Shown here piece by piece: positions 36,602 through 45,164 of a stretch of 64,000 bases of DNA (the first letter of the stretch is position 1; each line of letters opens with the position of its first letter). The notes under the pieces were generated by a model, which saw only the letters and a list, made by a program, of their open reading frames with translations, was not told where the DNA came from and did no database searches. This stretch comes from Peptoanaerobacter stomatis. GTDB taxonomy: Bacteria; Bacillota; Clostridia; Peptostreptococcales; Filifactoraceae. The translations under genes were made by a program, and so were the position numbers. The DNA lies in assembly GCF_000238095.2 (NCBI RefSeq), contig NZ_JH815226.1, forward strand, positions 241,255 through 305,254, written 5' to 3'.

Positions 36602-36634
36602 AAAAAATAGGGTACAAACTGCACCCTATTTTTT
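36602..36634 (-). terminator. Terminator of the SLH flavoprotein gene
   Basis: 12-bp stem AAAAAATAGGGT / ACCCTATTTTTT with a 9-nt loop, symmetrical so it could work both ways. It lies 14 bp past the stop of the gene at 36648. The rest of 36354-36601 is AT-rich and without a gene. Confidence 0.9.
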
Positions 36635-36647
36635 ATATTATTTGTTA

Positions 36648-39600
36648 TTAATTATTAAAAGCATTTATTACCGCTTGTTTTAAAGCTTTTGAAGTGTAAG
36701 TTGCACTTGATACAACATCTGCACCCCTTCTTTCAACATTCATAGCTTCCACTTGACTTAATGTTTTACCTACAAACTTACTGAATAATCCTGCTGTAGC
36801 TCTTTTCCACCAACGATTATTTCCTCTTGTATTAGTTCCGTTATCCTCTACAGATACAACTTTATTGTCCGAGTCTAATACCACTTTTAATTTGACTGTA
36901 TATCTATACTTTTCTACTTCTGCTTCTCCAAATTTTTCCACTAATAACGGTGCTGGTGGAGGGAGTATATTAGAGGCTGTATAATCAAATATAAATTTGT
37001 TTTCAAATCCCCAAACATCAACTTCTATTTGATATTCTTTGCCTATTTCAAACATTGGTCGTGTTTCCCATTTTCCATTCACTCTTATCCAAGATTTTGT
37101 ATCCAAGTTTATAGAACCGTCTTTGTTAAAGAAATTAGCACCGTCTTCATCCACTGTTCCGTGATGTCCTACTGTTTCCAATTCTTCACCTTCATATCCG
37201 GCTTCGCCTAATCTTGATTTGTCTTTTACAACTATCTCTTTAATATTTTTTAATACATTTTCAAGATCATTATCGCTGACTGTAAGTCTGCTATTTGTAA
37301 ATCCTAATGTAGCATCATTTTTTATTACAAAATATGGATAATGCACAGGTGTTCCATGTCCGCTTTCAAAATCAGGTGAGCGATATTTTTGACTTCTATC
37401 TATTATATTGATATAGTAGTGTCCGGCTTTAAGATTATCAGGTATAGTAAGTTTAGTCCCATCTGCTTCTATATTAAATCCTAAAATACTATCTGTTGTA
37501 GAATTATATACTCCTCCTATAACACCGATTAACTCTATATCAAAATCATTAGGCAATGTATTTGTCAACATTACTTCCGATGTTGTTTTATTTATCATCA
37601 ACGGATTTGCAGTCAATGTTTGATCTGATTTTAAGAAAAGTTTACCATTTTTTTCATTTATTGCATTGATAACGGCCTGTTTTATAGCTAAGCTGTTGGC
37701 AGTAGCTCCCGATACTACGTCAGCCCCACCTGTATCCATTTGCATAGCTTCTACTTCAGCCAATGTTTTATCTTTAAATTTATCAAATATTTTACCTTCT
37801 GTTACCGCTTTGTCCCAATAACGTTTATTCCTCCTATTCCAAAGATCTTTACTTCCGCCTGGAGCAAGTCCTTCTTCACCTGTTTTGTTATCTTTTACAG
37901 ATATTATTTTCCCATCAGAATCTAATTCAACTATTACTCTTGCATTAAAGAACGGCGGATGTATAAACGGATCTACAAACGGATATTTCACTTGATCTAC
38001 GTTAGCGTCACCAGTTAATATCTTATTTGTTTTATTTGCAACATAGTCAATTTCAACTTTATTATAACCGAATGCTTCCACTTCAATTTTATATTGTTTT
38101 CCATATTTAAATATAGGTGTGTCTCCGCCTCTTCCGCTTATTTTTGCATTATGTTTCAATTCACCGGTATTTTCATCAAATAATACTGTAACAGGTGTTC
38201 TCCCTTTGGTTCCATGATGTCCTATAGGTTCTATTTCAGTCGCTCTATATTTTGGATTGCTTGCCTTTTCTTGAACATCAGTTATTATTATATGTTCAAT
38301 GTTATCATAGACATTTTTAAGGTCACCATCACTAACTGTTAATTTGTCATCTGCAAATGACAGTGTTGCATTACTTTTTACAACAAAGTAAGGATAGTGC
38401 CCATTTTCTCCGACTCCTCCTTCAAAATCAGGCGAACGGTAAGAATTACTGTCATCTAAAATATTTACATAATAATGACCCGCTTTTAAATTATTCGGTA
38501 TTGTAAGCACTGTTCCGTCTTCGTTTAATGTAACACCTTGAATAACTTGTTCTCCATTATATACAGTATGAGCAACACTTAATAATTTAATCTTAAAATC
38601 ATTAGGTAAAGTATTGGTGAAATTAACTATCGTTACACCTTGTTGAACTTTCGATACAGCTTTTAAAGTTTGTGTACTTGTTAAAAATCCTCTGCCTTTT
38701 TTGCCTTCTATGGCATTGATAACAGCCTGTTTCATAGCTAAGCTGTTGGCAGTAGCTCCTGTTACTACGTCAGGTTGTCCTTTATCCATTTGCATAGCTT
38801 TTACTTGCACCAATGTTTTGCCTGTAAATTTATCAAATATGTTTCCAGCTATCATTCTGTTCCAATAACGCTCATGTCTGCTCCAACTTTCAGGAGACAC
38901 TCCCTCAGGCAATCCTTTTACTCCCGTTTCATCGTTAGATACGGATATGATTCTGTTGCTGCTATCAAGCACAACTTTTACTCTCATATCATAAAACGGC
39001 GGATGTATGAAAGGTGCAACGCTAGGATATTTTACCTGGTCAACATTTGAATATCCATATACCACTCTCATTGAAGGATTTGTATTTGAACCGTTATTTA
39101 TATTTTCAGGTCTTTTAATTTCCAACTTAAATGTACCGTCTTGATTCGTATAAGTTGTCTTATTGTTTTCATATCGTTGTACACTGTTAGGTAGATTTAT
39201 ATTACCTACTTTACTGTCTTCATCTATTAATATGTTTGCATTTGTTGTTTTTACATCCAACTTTGTAACATTGGCATTTATTGCTGTCTGATGATTATTT
39301 CCAAGAGAGCTTGATAATTCTAAATTAGGAATTACCGTATTCCCTTTTGTATTGACTATTGCAGGTGTTTTTAATACAAGTTTTCCGTTTACTTTTGTAT
39401 TTTCATCAAATACTACATTAACTCTTTGTCTTATTTGTTTATCTACTGTTACAGTACCTCTTAATGTACAATTTTTGAAATAAACACTATGTTCTCCACC
39501 GCCTTGTATCAAAATATCTCCATTAACTGTAACATTTTCAAAAGTTACAGTTCCGTCTCTCATACTGTCTTTTATTGTCAATTTTTTTGATATTGTCATA

Positions 39601-41510
39601 TTTTGCACTTTTACATTAGGTGTAGCTTCATTATTATTTCTTGCTCTTTCAATCTCTACTATTTCTTGTGTTTTATTTTCTCCATCAAATAATTTCTCTT
39701 CAGCGTCGTTATTTGATAATATGCTTAATACTGTTTTTGCTCCACTTAGAGCATTTACAACTGCATTTATTACTCCTCTTGATGAGTATGTTGCTCCTGA
39801 CATCGTGTCTACTTTTGTTGATTGATTGTCTATTATGCTTTTTATAAGTTTTTCTTCTTTTTCTTTTGTAAGATATCCTTTGTCATCTCCATTTGTTACT
39901 TCTATTTTTGTTATCTTTCCTGCGCTTACTGTTACTTTTACTTTTATGGAGTTTGTATAATATCCGCTTGCTATCCCTTCATATTCTCCGTCTTTTAGGT
40001 CTGTAAAGTCTGTTTCTTGTTTTGCTCCTGCTGAACCACTTCCTCCTGCTGTACTTGCTCCTCCGTCCATATTCTTTATTGCATATTCTGATTGTCCTGG
40101 TTTTGTTGTCTTTCCTTTGGCTTGTTCTAATGCGTCTTTTGTTGCGTTTATTATTCCGTTACTGCTGTATGTTGCTCCGCTTATTACTTCTACTTCTGCT
40201 TTTTGTTTTCTTTTTATGTCTTGTATTATGTTCTTGGCTGAGTCCATATAGCTTGTGTCGTCTGAGTGGCTTATTACTTCTACTTGTTCTATTTTTTTGT
40301 CTTTTATTGTTACTTTTACTTTTACTGTCCCTGAAAATCCGTTTGCTTCTCCTATATATTCTCCGTCTTTGTATTCTTCTTGTGCTTTTGTTTCTTCTTT
40401 TTTGTTTTCTGCTTTTCCTAATGCGTCTTGTACTGCGTACATTATTCCTTTACTTGATATTGTGGCTCCTGCACTTACATCTACTTGGATGTCTTGTTTT
40501 TCTATTATTCTGTCTATTACTTTTTTTGCTTGGTTCCAGTATATTTGGTCTTCTTTTTGCTCTATTACTTCTATTTTTGATATTTTTCCTTTTTCTATTG
40601 TTACTTTTACTTTTATGTCGCTTGCGTATCCTTTTGCTTTTCCTTCGTATTGTCCGTCTTTGTATTTTTGTTGTTCTTGTTTGTTTTCTTGTTTATTTTC
40701 TTCTTTGTCTTGTATTATTTGTAATTCACTGCTGTTGTTTTGTATCTTGCCTTTTATTTGTACGTTTTGTAATTGTATTTTCCCTTTTGCTTGTTTGTCT
40801 ATTATCAGGTCTTGTATTTGGGTGTCTTTTATTGTTATGTCTCCTGTTAGTATTGTTAAATTGTTTATTTGTCCTAAGTTGTATTCTCCTTTGAAGCTTA
40901 GTGTTCTGTTGTTTTGTTTGTAGGCTTCTATTAGGGTTATTGCTTCTGCTCTTGTCATTTTGTTTGTTGGGTTTATTTGGTTTTGATATCCTGCTATATA
41001 TCCGTTTTCTATCATGTTTTGTACTGATTGTTTTGCCCAACTTGATGTTTTTTCTATGTCTTTTATTTGATTTTTGTCTATTTGGCTTTGGCTTTTTGGG
41101 TTTGCTATTTTGTTTATTATTGTCATTACTTCTTGTCTTGTTATGTTGCTGCCTGGTGATATTGTATCTTTGCTTGTTCCGTTTATATATCCTTGTTCTA
41201 TTGCTGTCATTATTTGGCTGTAGTACCAGTCTGTTTGTTTTATGTCTTTATATGTTTTTATTTTGTCTCCTGTTTTGTTGTATCCTAATGCTTTGTTTAT
41301 CAGTGTTATGAATTCTGCTCTTGTTATGTTGTTGTCAGGGTTTATGTTCCCGTTTTTATCTCCTTTTAGGAGTCCTTCTTGTTGCCATTTTGTTATTGTT
41401 TGTTTTGCCCAGTGATTTTCTATGTCGCTTTGTGCTTGTGATAATGGTATGTTTATGCTTGTGAGTATCATTATCAACGAAAGCGCAAGTGCTATTCTTT
41501 TTCTCTTCAT
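36648..41510 (-). CDS. Giant SLH-anchored surface protein with six FMN-binding domains
   Basis: 1620 residues. Signal peptide 1-26. Three SLH domains lie at about 28-70, 88-135 and 148-197 (for example HWAKQTITKWQQEGLLKG, NNITRAEFITLINKAL), which bind the cell-wall polymer. FMN_bind domains end in flavinylation-type motifs at 347-350 (AGAT), 444-447 (SGAT), 571-574 (SGAT), 917-920 (TGAT) and 1267-1270 (SGAT). A sixth is degenerate, 1601-1604 (SSAT). Between the third and fourth lies a beta-strand-rich stretch (640-770). The fourth and fifth lie in a 348-residue tandem duplication. Established: ApbE attaches FMN to the Thr of such motifs. Inferred: a surface flavin wire or reductase. GGGAAG precedes the ATG. 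No apbE is in the window. Confidence 0.93.
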   Translation of the reverse strand: MKRKRIALALSLIMILTSINIPLSQAQSDIENHWAKQTITKWQQEGLLKGDKNGNINPDNNITRAEFITLINKALGYNKTGDKIKTYKDIKQTDWYYSQIMTAIEQGYINGTSKDTISPGSNITRQEVMTIINKIANPKSQSQIDKNQIKDIEKTSSWAKQSVQNMIENGYIAGYQNQINPTNKMTRAEAITLIEAYKQNNRTLSFKGEYNLGQINNLTILTGDITIKDTQIQDLIIDKQAKGKIQLQNVQIKGKIQNNSSELQIIQDKEENKQENKQEQQKYKDGQYEGKAKGYASDIKVKVTIEKGKISKIEVIEQKEDQIYWNQAKKVIDRIIEKQDIQVDVSAGATISSKGIMYAVQDALGKAENKKEETKAQEEYKDGEYIGEANGFSGTVKVKVTIKDKKIEQVEVISHSDDTSYMDSAKNIIQDIKRKQKAEVEVISGATYSSNGIINATKDALEQAKGKTTKPGQSEYAIKNMDGGASTAGGSGSAGAKQETDFTDLKDGEYEGIASGYYTNSIKVKVTVSAGKITKIEVTNGDDKGYLTKEKEEKLIKSIIDNQSTKVDTMSGATYSSRGVINAVVNALSGAKTVLSILSNNDAEEKLFDGENKTQEIVEIERARNNNEATPNVKVQNMTISKKLTIKDSMRDGTVTFENVTVNGDILIQGGGEHSVYFKNCTLRGTVTVDKQIRQRVNVVFDENTKVNGKLVLKTPAIVNTKGNTVIPNLELSSSLGNNHQTAINANVTKLDVKTTNANILIDEDSKVGNINLPNSVQRYENNKTTYTNQDGTFKLEIKRPENINNGSNTNPSMRVVYGYSNVDQVKYPSVAPFIHPPFYDMRVKVVLDSSNRIISVSNDETGVKGLPEGVSPESWSRHERYWNRMIAGNIFDKFTGKTLVQVKAMQMDKGQPDVVTGATANSLAMKQAVINAIEGKKGRGFLTSTQTLKAVSKVQQGVTIVNFTNTLPNDFKIKLLSVAHTVYNGEQVIQGVTLNEDGTVLTIPNNLKAGHYYVNILDDSNSYRSPDFEGGVGENGHYPYFVVKSNATLSFADDKLTVSDGDLKNVYDNIEHIIITDVQEKASNPKYRATEIEPIGHHGTKGRTPVTVLFDENTGELKHNAKISGRGGDTPIFKYGKQYKIEVEAFGYNKVEIDYVANKTNKILTGDANVDQVKYPFVDPFIHPPFFNARVIVELDSDGKIISVKDNKTGEEGLAPGGSKDLWNRRNKRYWDKAVTEGKIFDKFKDKTLAEVEAMQMDTGGADVVSGATANSLAIKQAVINAINEKNGKLFLKSDQTLTANPLMINKTTSEVMLTNTLPNDFDIELIGVIGGVYNSTTDSILGFNIEADGTKLTIPDNLKAGHYYINIIDRSQKYRSPDFESGHGTPVHYPYFVIKNDATLGFTNSRLTVSDNDLENVLKNIKEIVVKDKSRLGEAGYEGEELETVGHHGTVDEDGANFFNKDGSINLDTKSWIRVNGKWETRPMFEIGKEYQIEVDVWGFENKFIFDYTASNILPPPAPLLVEKFGEAEVEKYRYTVKLKVVLDSDNKVVSVEDNGTNTRGNNRWWKRATAGLFSKFVGKTLSQVEAMNVERRGADVVSSATYTSKALKQAVINAFNN
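36975..39044 (-). repeat. Tandem 348-residue duplication inside the SLH flavoprotein
   Basis: Residues about 823-1170 and 1171-1512 align end to end. Both start VDQVKYPxVxPFIHPPF and both contain DVV(T/S)GATANSLA(M/I)KQAVINAI. Both then carry NTLPNDF, LTIPxNLKAGHYY, YRSPDFE, HYPYFV and a closing IGHHGT/VGHHGT segment. Each unit is one FMN-binding domain plus about 230 residues of unrecognised beta-rich sequence. Confidence 0.88.
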
Positions 41511-42034
41511 TTATCTTCCCTTTCTTTTTAATTAATTTGGGGCTTAATAGTCAGATAAAAAATATATTAATAAAATGGTGTTATTGCACAAGATATTTAA
41601 AAAATGTTTTTAATAAGAATTTAATAATACTTTAAATTATAAAACAGGTTTATTATGAAACAAAAAATAATTAATATGATTTATTAATTTCTAAATTAGA
41701 TAATATCGATTTATAATATTTTTGTAATTTAAAACTAATATAATTTGATATTTAAATAACCAATATATTAAATATTATAAGTAATTTGAATTGTTATATA
41801 TTATAGAATAGTTATTATAAAAAAATCAATTTTCGTATATTGATATTAATCAACTTTCCCATATAAACAATTAACCTATAAATGATTTTTTAAAAATAAA
41901 TAAGTATATGTTTCAAGTTAATTTGCTATATAATATAATTTTATAAAGTTTTAAAACATAAATTTTGATTTTTTTATAAATTATAAATAATTTAATTTTT
42001 ATTAGGGAAAGTTGATTAAAACTATAAATTAATC
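41511..42034. other. Gene-free AT-rich spacer between the two flavoprotein genes
   Basis: 524 bp, more than 80% A/T by eye, with no open frame of note and no hairpin terminator that I trust. It presumably contains the promoter of the SLH gene, but no single -35/-10 pair stands out. Confidence 0.5.
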
Positions 42035-42715
42035 TTAATTTTGTGCTTGAGCTATTGCACTTGCCGCTGCATTTATTATTCCGTTTGATGAGAATGTTGC
42101 TCCTGATACCGCGCTCACACTTGCACTTTGATTTGCAACGATTGCTCCTATTATTTGTTCTTTTGCCATTGATATATATGGTTCATCATCACCTGAGCTT
42201 ACAACTGACACATCTGTTATTTTATCTCCAGATATTGTTACACTTACAGTTGTATCTCTATTATCATATCCTTTTGCAGTCGCCGTATATGTCCCATCCT
42301 TATATTTTGTCTTTGGAGCGGCTGTTTCTTTTTTTGGCTCTTCTTTTTTTGGTTCTTCTTTCTTAGGTTCAGCTTTTGGAGTTTCCTGTTTAGGCTGACT
42401 TGCTGTTTGCGTCTTTGTTTCTTGTTTAGGTTTTTCAGCTTTTGGTTCTTCTTTCTTTGATTCTTCAGTTTTAACTTGTTCTGTTTTTGGCTCTTCTGTT
42501 TTAGAGTCTTGTGTTTCTTCTTTCTTAGTTTCTTCTTTACTCTCTTCAGCTTTTTTCTCTTCTTCTTTCTTGTCTTCGTTCTTAGCAGTTTCTTCTTTTG
42601 ATTGTTCTACTTTTGTGTCTGCCTTGTCATTATTTTTTTGTTGATTATCGTTACCTGAGCATCCGGTAAGCACTAATATTGATGTTAAGGCAAATGATAA
42701 TATTTTTCTCTTCAT
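42035..42715 (-). CDS. FMN-binding lipoprotein with long charged linker
   Basis: 226 residues. A lipobox signal (ILVLTGC, Cys19) anchors it to the membrane. Residues about 24-135 are a low-complexity K/E/P/A/T linker (repeated KKEEPKKEEP) likely to span the wall. The C-terminal FMN_bind domain (about 137-226) starts YKDGTYTATAKGYDNRDTT and ends SAVSGATFSSNGIINAA, with the SGAT flavinylation site at 204-207. The lipoprotein-linker-flavin layout recalls the extracellular electron-transfer lipoprotein PplA/FmnB type. It is immediately downstream of the ferric-reductase-like gene (40 bp), which could pass electrons to it. Confidence 0.92.
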   Translation of the reverse strand: MKRKILSFALTSILVLTGCSGNDNQQKNNDKADTKVEQSKEETAKNEDKKEEEKKAEESKEETKKEETQDSKTEEPKTEQVKTEESKKEEPKAEKPKQETKTQTASQPKQETPKAEPKKEEPKKEEPKKETAAPKTKYKDGTYTATAKGYDNRDTTVSVTISGDKITDVSVVSSGDDEPYISMAKEQIIGAIVANQSASVSAVSGATFSSNGIINAAASAIAQAQN

Positions 42716-42755
42716 AATTCTTGCTATTTCCTCTCTAATAAATTACAAACTTGAT

Positions 42756-43436
42756 TTAATTATTTTTTCTTTTTTTATTTTGAATGATATATTTTCTTAT
42801 TCTAAGCACTGCATACACACCAAAAATTAATGTATATATGATAAATTTATCATATTTCTTTGTCCATAAAAGAAACAATACGCTTATATGTAAATATATC
42901 AATAAATACATAATATATGCCAATTTTTGCAGATTTTTCCAAGTCTTTGCCTTTATTTTCTTCCTTATGTTCTTATATGAAGTTATCCATAATGGAAGCA
43001 TTATTATAATGGCTAATATTGTAAGTATTGAAATTATAGAAAAAGCTGATGACATATTCACTTTATCAATAGTTTTGAAAAACTGTATGCAATATGGTAT
43101 TGTATGCGCCAAGAAAAAAATACATCCCAATATTGATAACTCTGCCCTTACGGACATAAGCTTTTTAGTGTAATCTCTTCTATTGTCCAAGGCACCTGTA
43201 TACATTACTACAACAAATATTGCAGCAGATAAAGCCCCCATAGAAAGTGGTTTTTCTATAATACGTAAAATATTAGGCATTGTTTGAGGTACTGACATGG
43301 AAAATTTCCTATAGATCAAATCTGAAATTGTTATTAAATAGGCTACTCCATAAAAAATTTTACTGTTTTTTCTCAAAATATCGCTAAAATTAATAGCAAT
43401 ACACAATGTTAGAATTATACATATTGAAATTTCTAT
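42756..43436 (-). CDS. Ferric-reductase-like (heme b type) membrane protein
   Basis: About 226 residues with six membrane helices. Conserved features: MSVRAELSILGCIFFLAHTIPYC and KTWKNLQKLAYIMYLLIYLHISVLFLLW, which carry the two histidine-bearing helices of the ferric-reductase-like transmembrane (FRD/MsrQ) class. It would move electrons across the membrane to the flavin lipoprotein encoded next (inference). Start problem: the first usual start (TTG, 43406) has no ribosome site. AAAGGAG at 43446-43452 is 9 nt from an in-frame ATA at 43436, which adds an N-terminal hydrophobic stretch (EISICIILTLCIAINF). I list the ATA start tentatively. Confidence 0.8.
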   Translation of the reverse strand: MEISICIILTLCIAINFSDILRKNSKIFYGVAYLITISDLIYRKFSMSVPQTMPNILRIIEKPLSMGALSAAIFVVVMYTGALDNRRDYTKKLMSVRAELSILGCIFFLAHTIPYCIQFFKTIDKVNMSSAFSIISILTILAIIIMLPLWITSYKNIRKKIKAKTWKNLQKLAYIMYLLIYLHISVLFLLWTKKYDKFIIYTLIFGVYAVLRIRKYIIQNKKRKNN

Positions 43437-43744
43437 ATAGTATCACTCCTTTCATAAATAATTAAATATTGTTAAAAAATTCTACTTATTTGTATTAGTA
43501 AAATAAATTTAACTTCTATATTATACTCATAAAGTATATTTTGTCAACAAAATATCCATAAGTGTATAATTATTTTGCATATTTAATAAATAACTCTTTA
43601 ATAATAGGATATCATTTATCATGTGAGAAATTATATCACATTTTTTTTGTATATGCAATTAATATTTTTCATAATTATATATATTTTTATAATTTGGAGA
43701 ATACACTGTTATAATAAACCTTATATAAAATGATTTACTGAATA

Positions 43745-43831
43745 ATACTATTTTCTAATAAAATTAATACAAATAGTTTATAAGAAAAATTAATTGTTAT
43801 GTTTTTACATTATTCTATAAGATTTTAGTAT
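43745..43831 (+). repeat. Dispersed repeat B, copy 3
   Basis: 87 bp bounded by ATACTA and TAGTAT (6-bp inverted ends). It shares TTTTCTAATAAAA, AAATAGTTTAT, GAAAAATTAATTGTTATG and ATTATTCTATAAGATTTTA with 23191-23290. It sits in the 514-bp spacer 43437-43950, which otherwise contains only the terminator at 43867. Confidence 0.7.
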
Positions 43832-43866
43832 AAAAACCCATTTGGCAATTTTTTTTACATAAAAAA

Positions 43867-43898
43867 ATATCTGTTAGAGTCTTCCCACCAACAGATAT
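43867..43898 (-). terminator. Terminator of the ECF S-component gene
   Basis: 9-bp stem ATATCTGTT / AACAGATAT with a 14-nt loop; on the minus strand it is followed by a T-rich run. 52 bp past the stop at 43951. Confidence 0.82.
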
Positions 43899-43950
43899 TA
43901 TAGAACTTTTAAACTTTAAATATATTTTTCTAATTCATTATAAATCTAAA

Positions 43951-44487
43951 CTAATTTTGAAATTTGTGTATATAATTGTTTATGTGCACCTTGTCAAATG
44001 CTTTTCCAATAGCAAAAAATAATACCATTCCCATCACACCTTGTACAGCATTTGACGGAACTGAAGTAAGAGCTACAGCAAGACTTCCTTTCAATATAGT
44101 CCCACCTATTAAATATCCTATTACCATAACAGCTATCGTAACAAGTGAAGCTATTGTTGTATTTACAGACATAAATTTTGATTTTGAATATCTGTAATTT
44201 GATAATGAACCGGCTACAAATCCCATGAGTGCTTTAATTATCAATGTAAACAATGCCCAATGTGCATATCCTGAAAGTATATCTGCAAGAGCAGAACCCA
44301 AACCTCCGGCAGCTGCACCATATTTTTTTCCAAAAAATATTGCTATCAAAAGTATACAACTATCACCAAGATGTACATATCCTTGCGTCATAGGCACAGG
44401 TATTTGTACCACCATGGTCATAACACAAACAAGTGCTATACACAATCCATATATAACCAAACTTTTAATGCTTTTACTGTTAGTCAT
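43951..44487 (-). CDS. ECF transporter S component (vitamin uptake, substrate unassigned)
   Basis: A 178-residue six-helix S component with the pattern VQIPVPMTQGYVHLGDSCILLIAIFFGKKYGAAAGGLGSALADILSGYAHWALFTLIIKALMGF, resembling the ECF-ribofla_trS (PF07155) group. It works with a shared ECF module elsewhere. The position next to flavoprotein genes makes a flavin substrate attractive, but I see no FMN riboswitch in its leader and other vitamins are equally possible. GGAGGG is 6 nt before the ATG. Confidence 0.82.
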   Translation of the reverse strand: MTNSKSIKSLVIYGLCIALVCVMTMVVQIPVPMTQGYVHLGDSCILLIAIFFGKKYGAAAGGLGSALADILSGYAHWALFTLIIKALMGFVAGSLSNYRYSKSKFMSVNTTIASLVTIAVMVIGYLIGGTILKGSLAVALTSVPSNAVQGVMGMVLFFAIGKAFDKVHINNYIHKFQN

Positions 44488-45164
44488 AATATCCCTCCGT
44501 TTAGCTCCACAGGCTAATTTTTTTCTTATTCTTACAGTATATTAAATCATTGCCGTTATTAAAAGACGCCTTGAAAAATAATATTTATAAAAATTTATAT
44601 AATTAAGTTCATTTATTGTAAAAATATATAATTAAACTAAAAACTAATTATAAATTAAATCATTTATATAATTTACACAGACATCTATATATAAAAAAAC
44701 ACATTTTTACAGATAACGGAAATATCCGTTCTTTAATAAATGTTAATGCTATATAAAATAAGCAGCCATGCTTAATTGACTATAGTAAATAAGTTTATAA
44801 AAATACACAATGCATCGTATATTATTATAACATACCTACAATTCTATGTAAATCAATTTATAATATATTTTTTTATTAAATTTCCATTTTACATAATATT
44901 ATATACAATTTACATAAATCTGTTAATAATATTGCTATAATACAAAAGAATTAATGGATAATATAGCATTATAAAACGCATATTATCCATTAACATTATA
45001 ATTTTATCTATATTATATAAAAATTTTGTACTAAACTCAACTAAAAATACTAAATGTTTAATAATATTAATTATTTAATTGATTTTTATATTACACCAAT
45101 AATTTATTTTTTAATAACTTATTGCTGCAATAATAGTTTTTTTAAAAAGAATAATTTTAACATT
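44488..45164. other. Gene-free AT-rich spacer with one hairpin
   Basis: 677 bp without a credible open frame. A perfect 13-bp inverted repeat (TAATGGATAATAT at 44952-44964, ATATTATCCATTA at 44980-44992) may terminate the sigma-54 operon that ends at 45165. The part nearest 44487 should hold the ECF gene promoter; no known riboswitch was recognised there. Confidence 0.5.

Noticed and set aside
40022..40923. Long plus-strand open frames of 290 and 222 codons opposite the SLH flavoprotein gene
   Set aside because: They are leucine/serine-rich shadows of a K/E/Q-rich gene on the other strand, with no ribosome site or known domain; the minus-strand gene has clear SLH and FMN domains.
44488..44700. 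FMN or preQ1 riboswitch before the ECF S component
   Set aside because: A short GC-containing stretch (TTAGCCTGTGGAGCTAAAC on the minus strand) looked structured, but it does not fit the FMN or preQ1 consensus as I know them.
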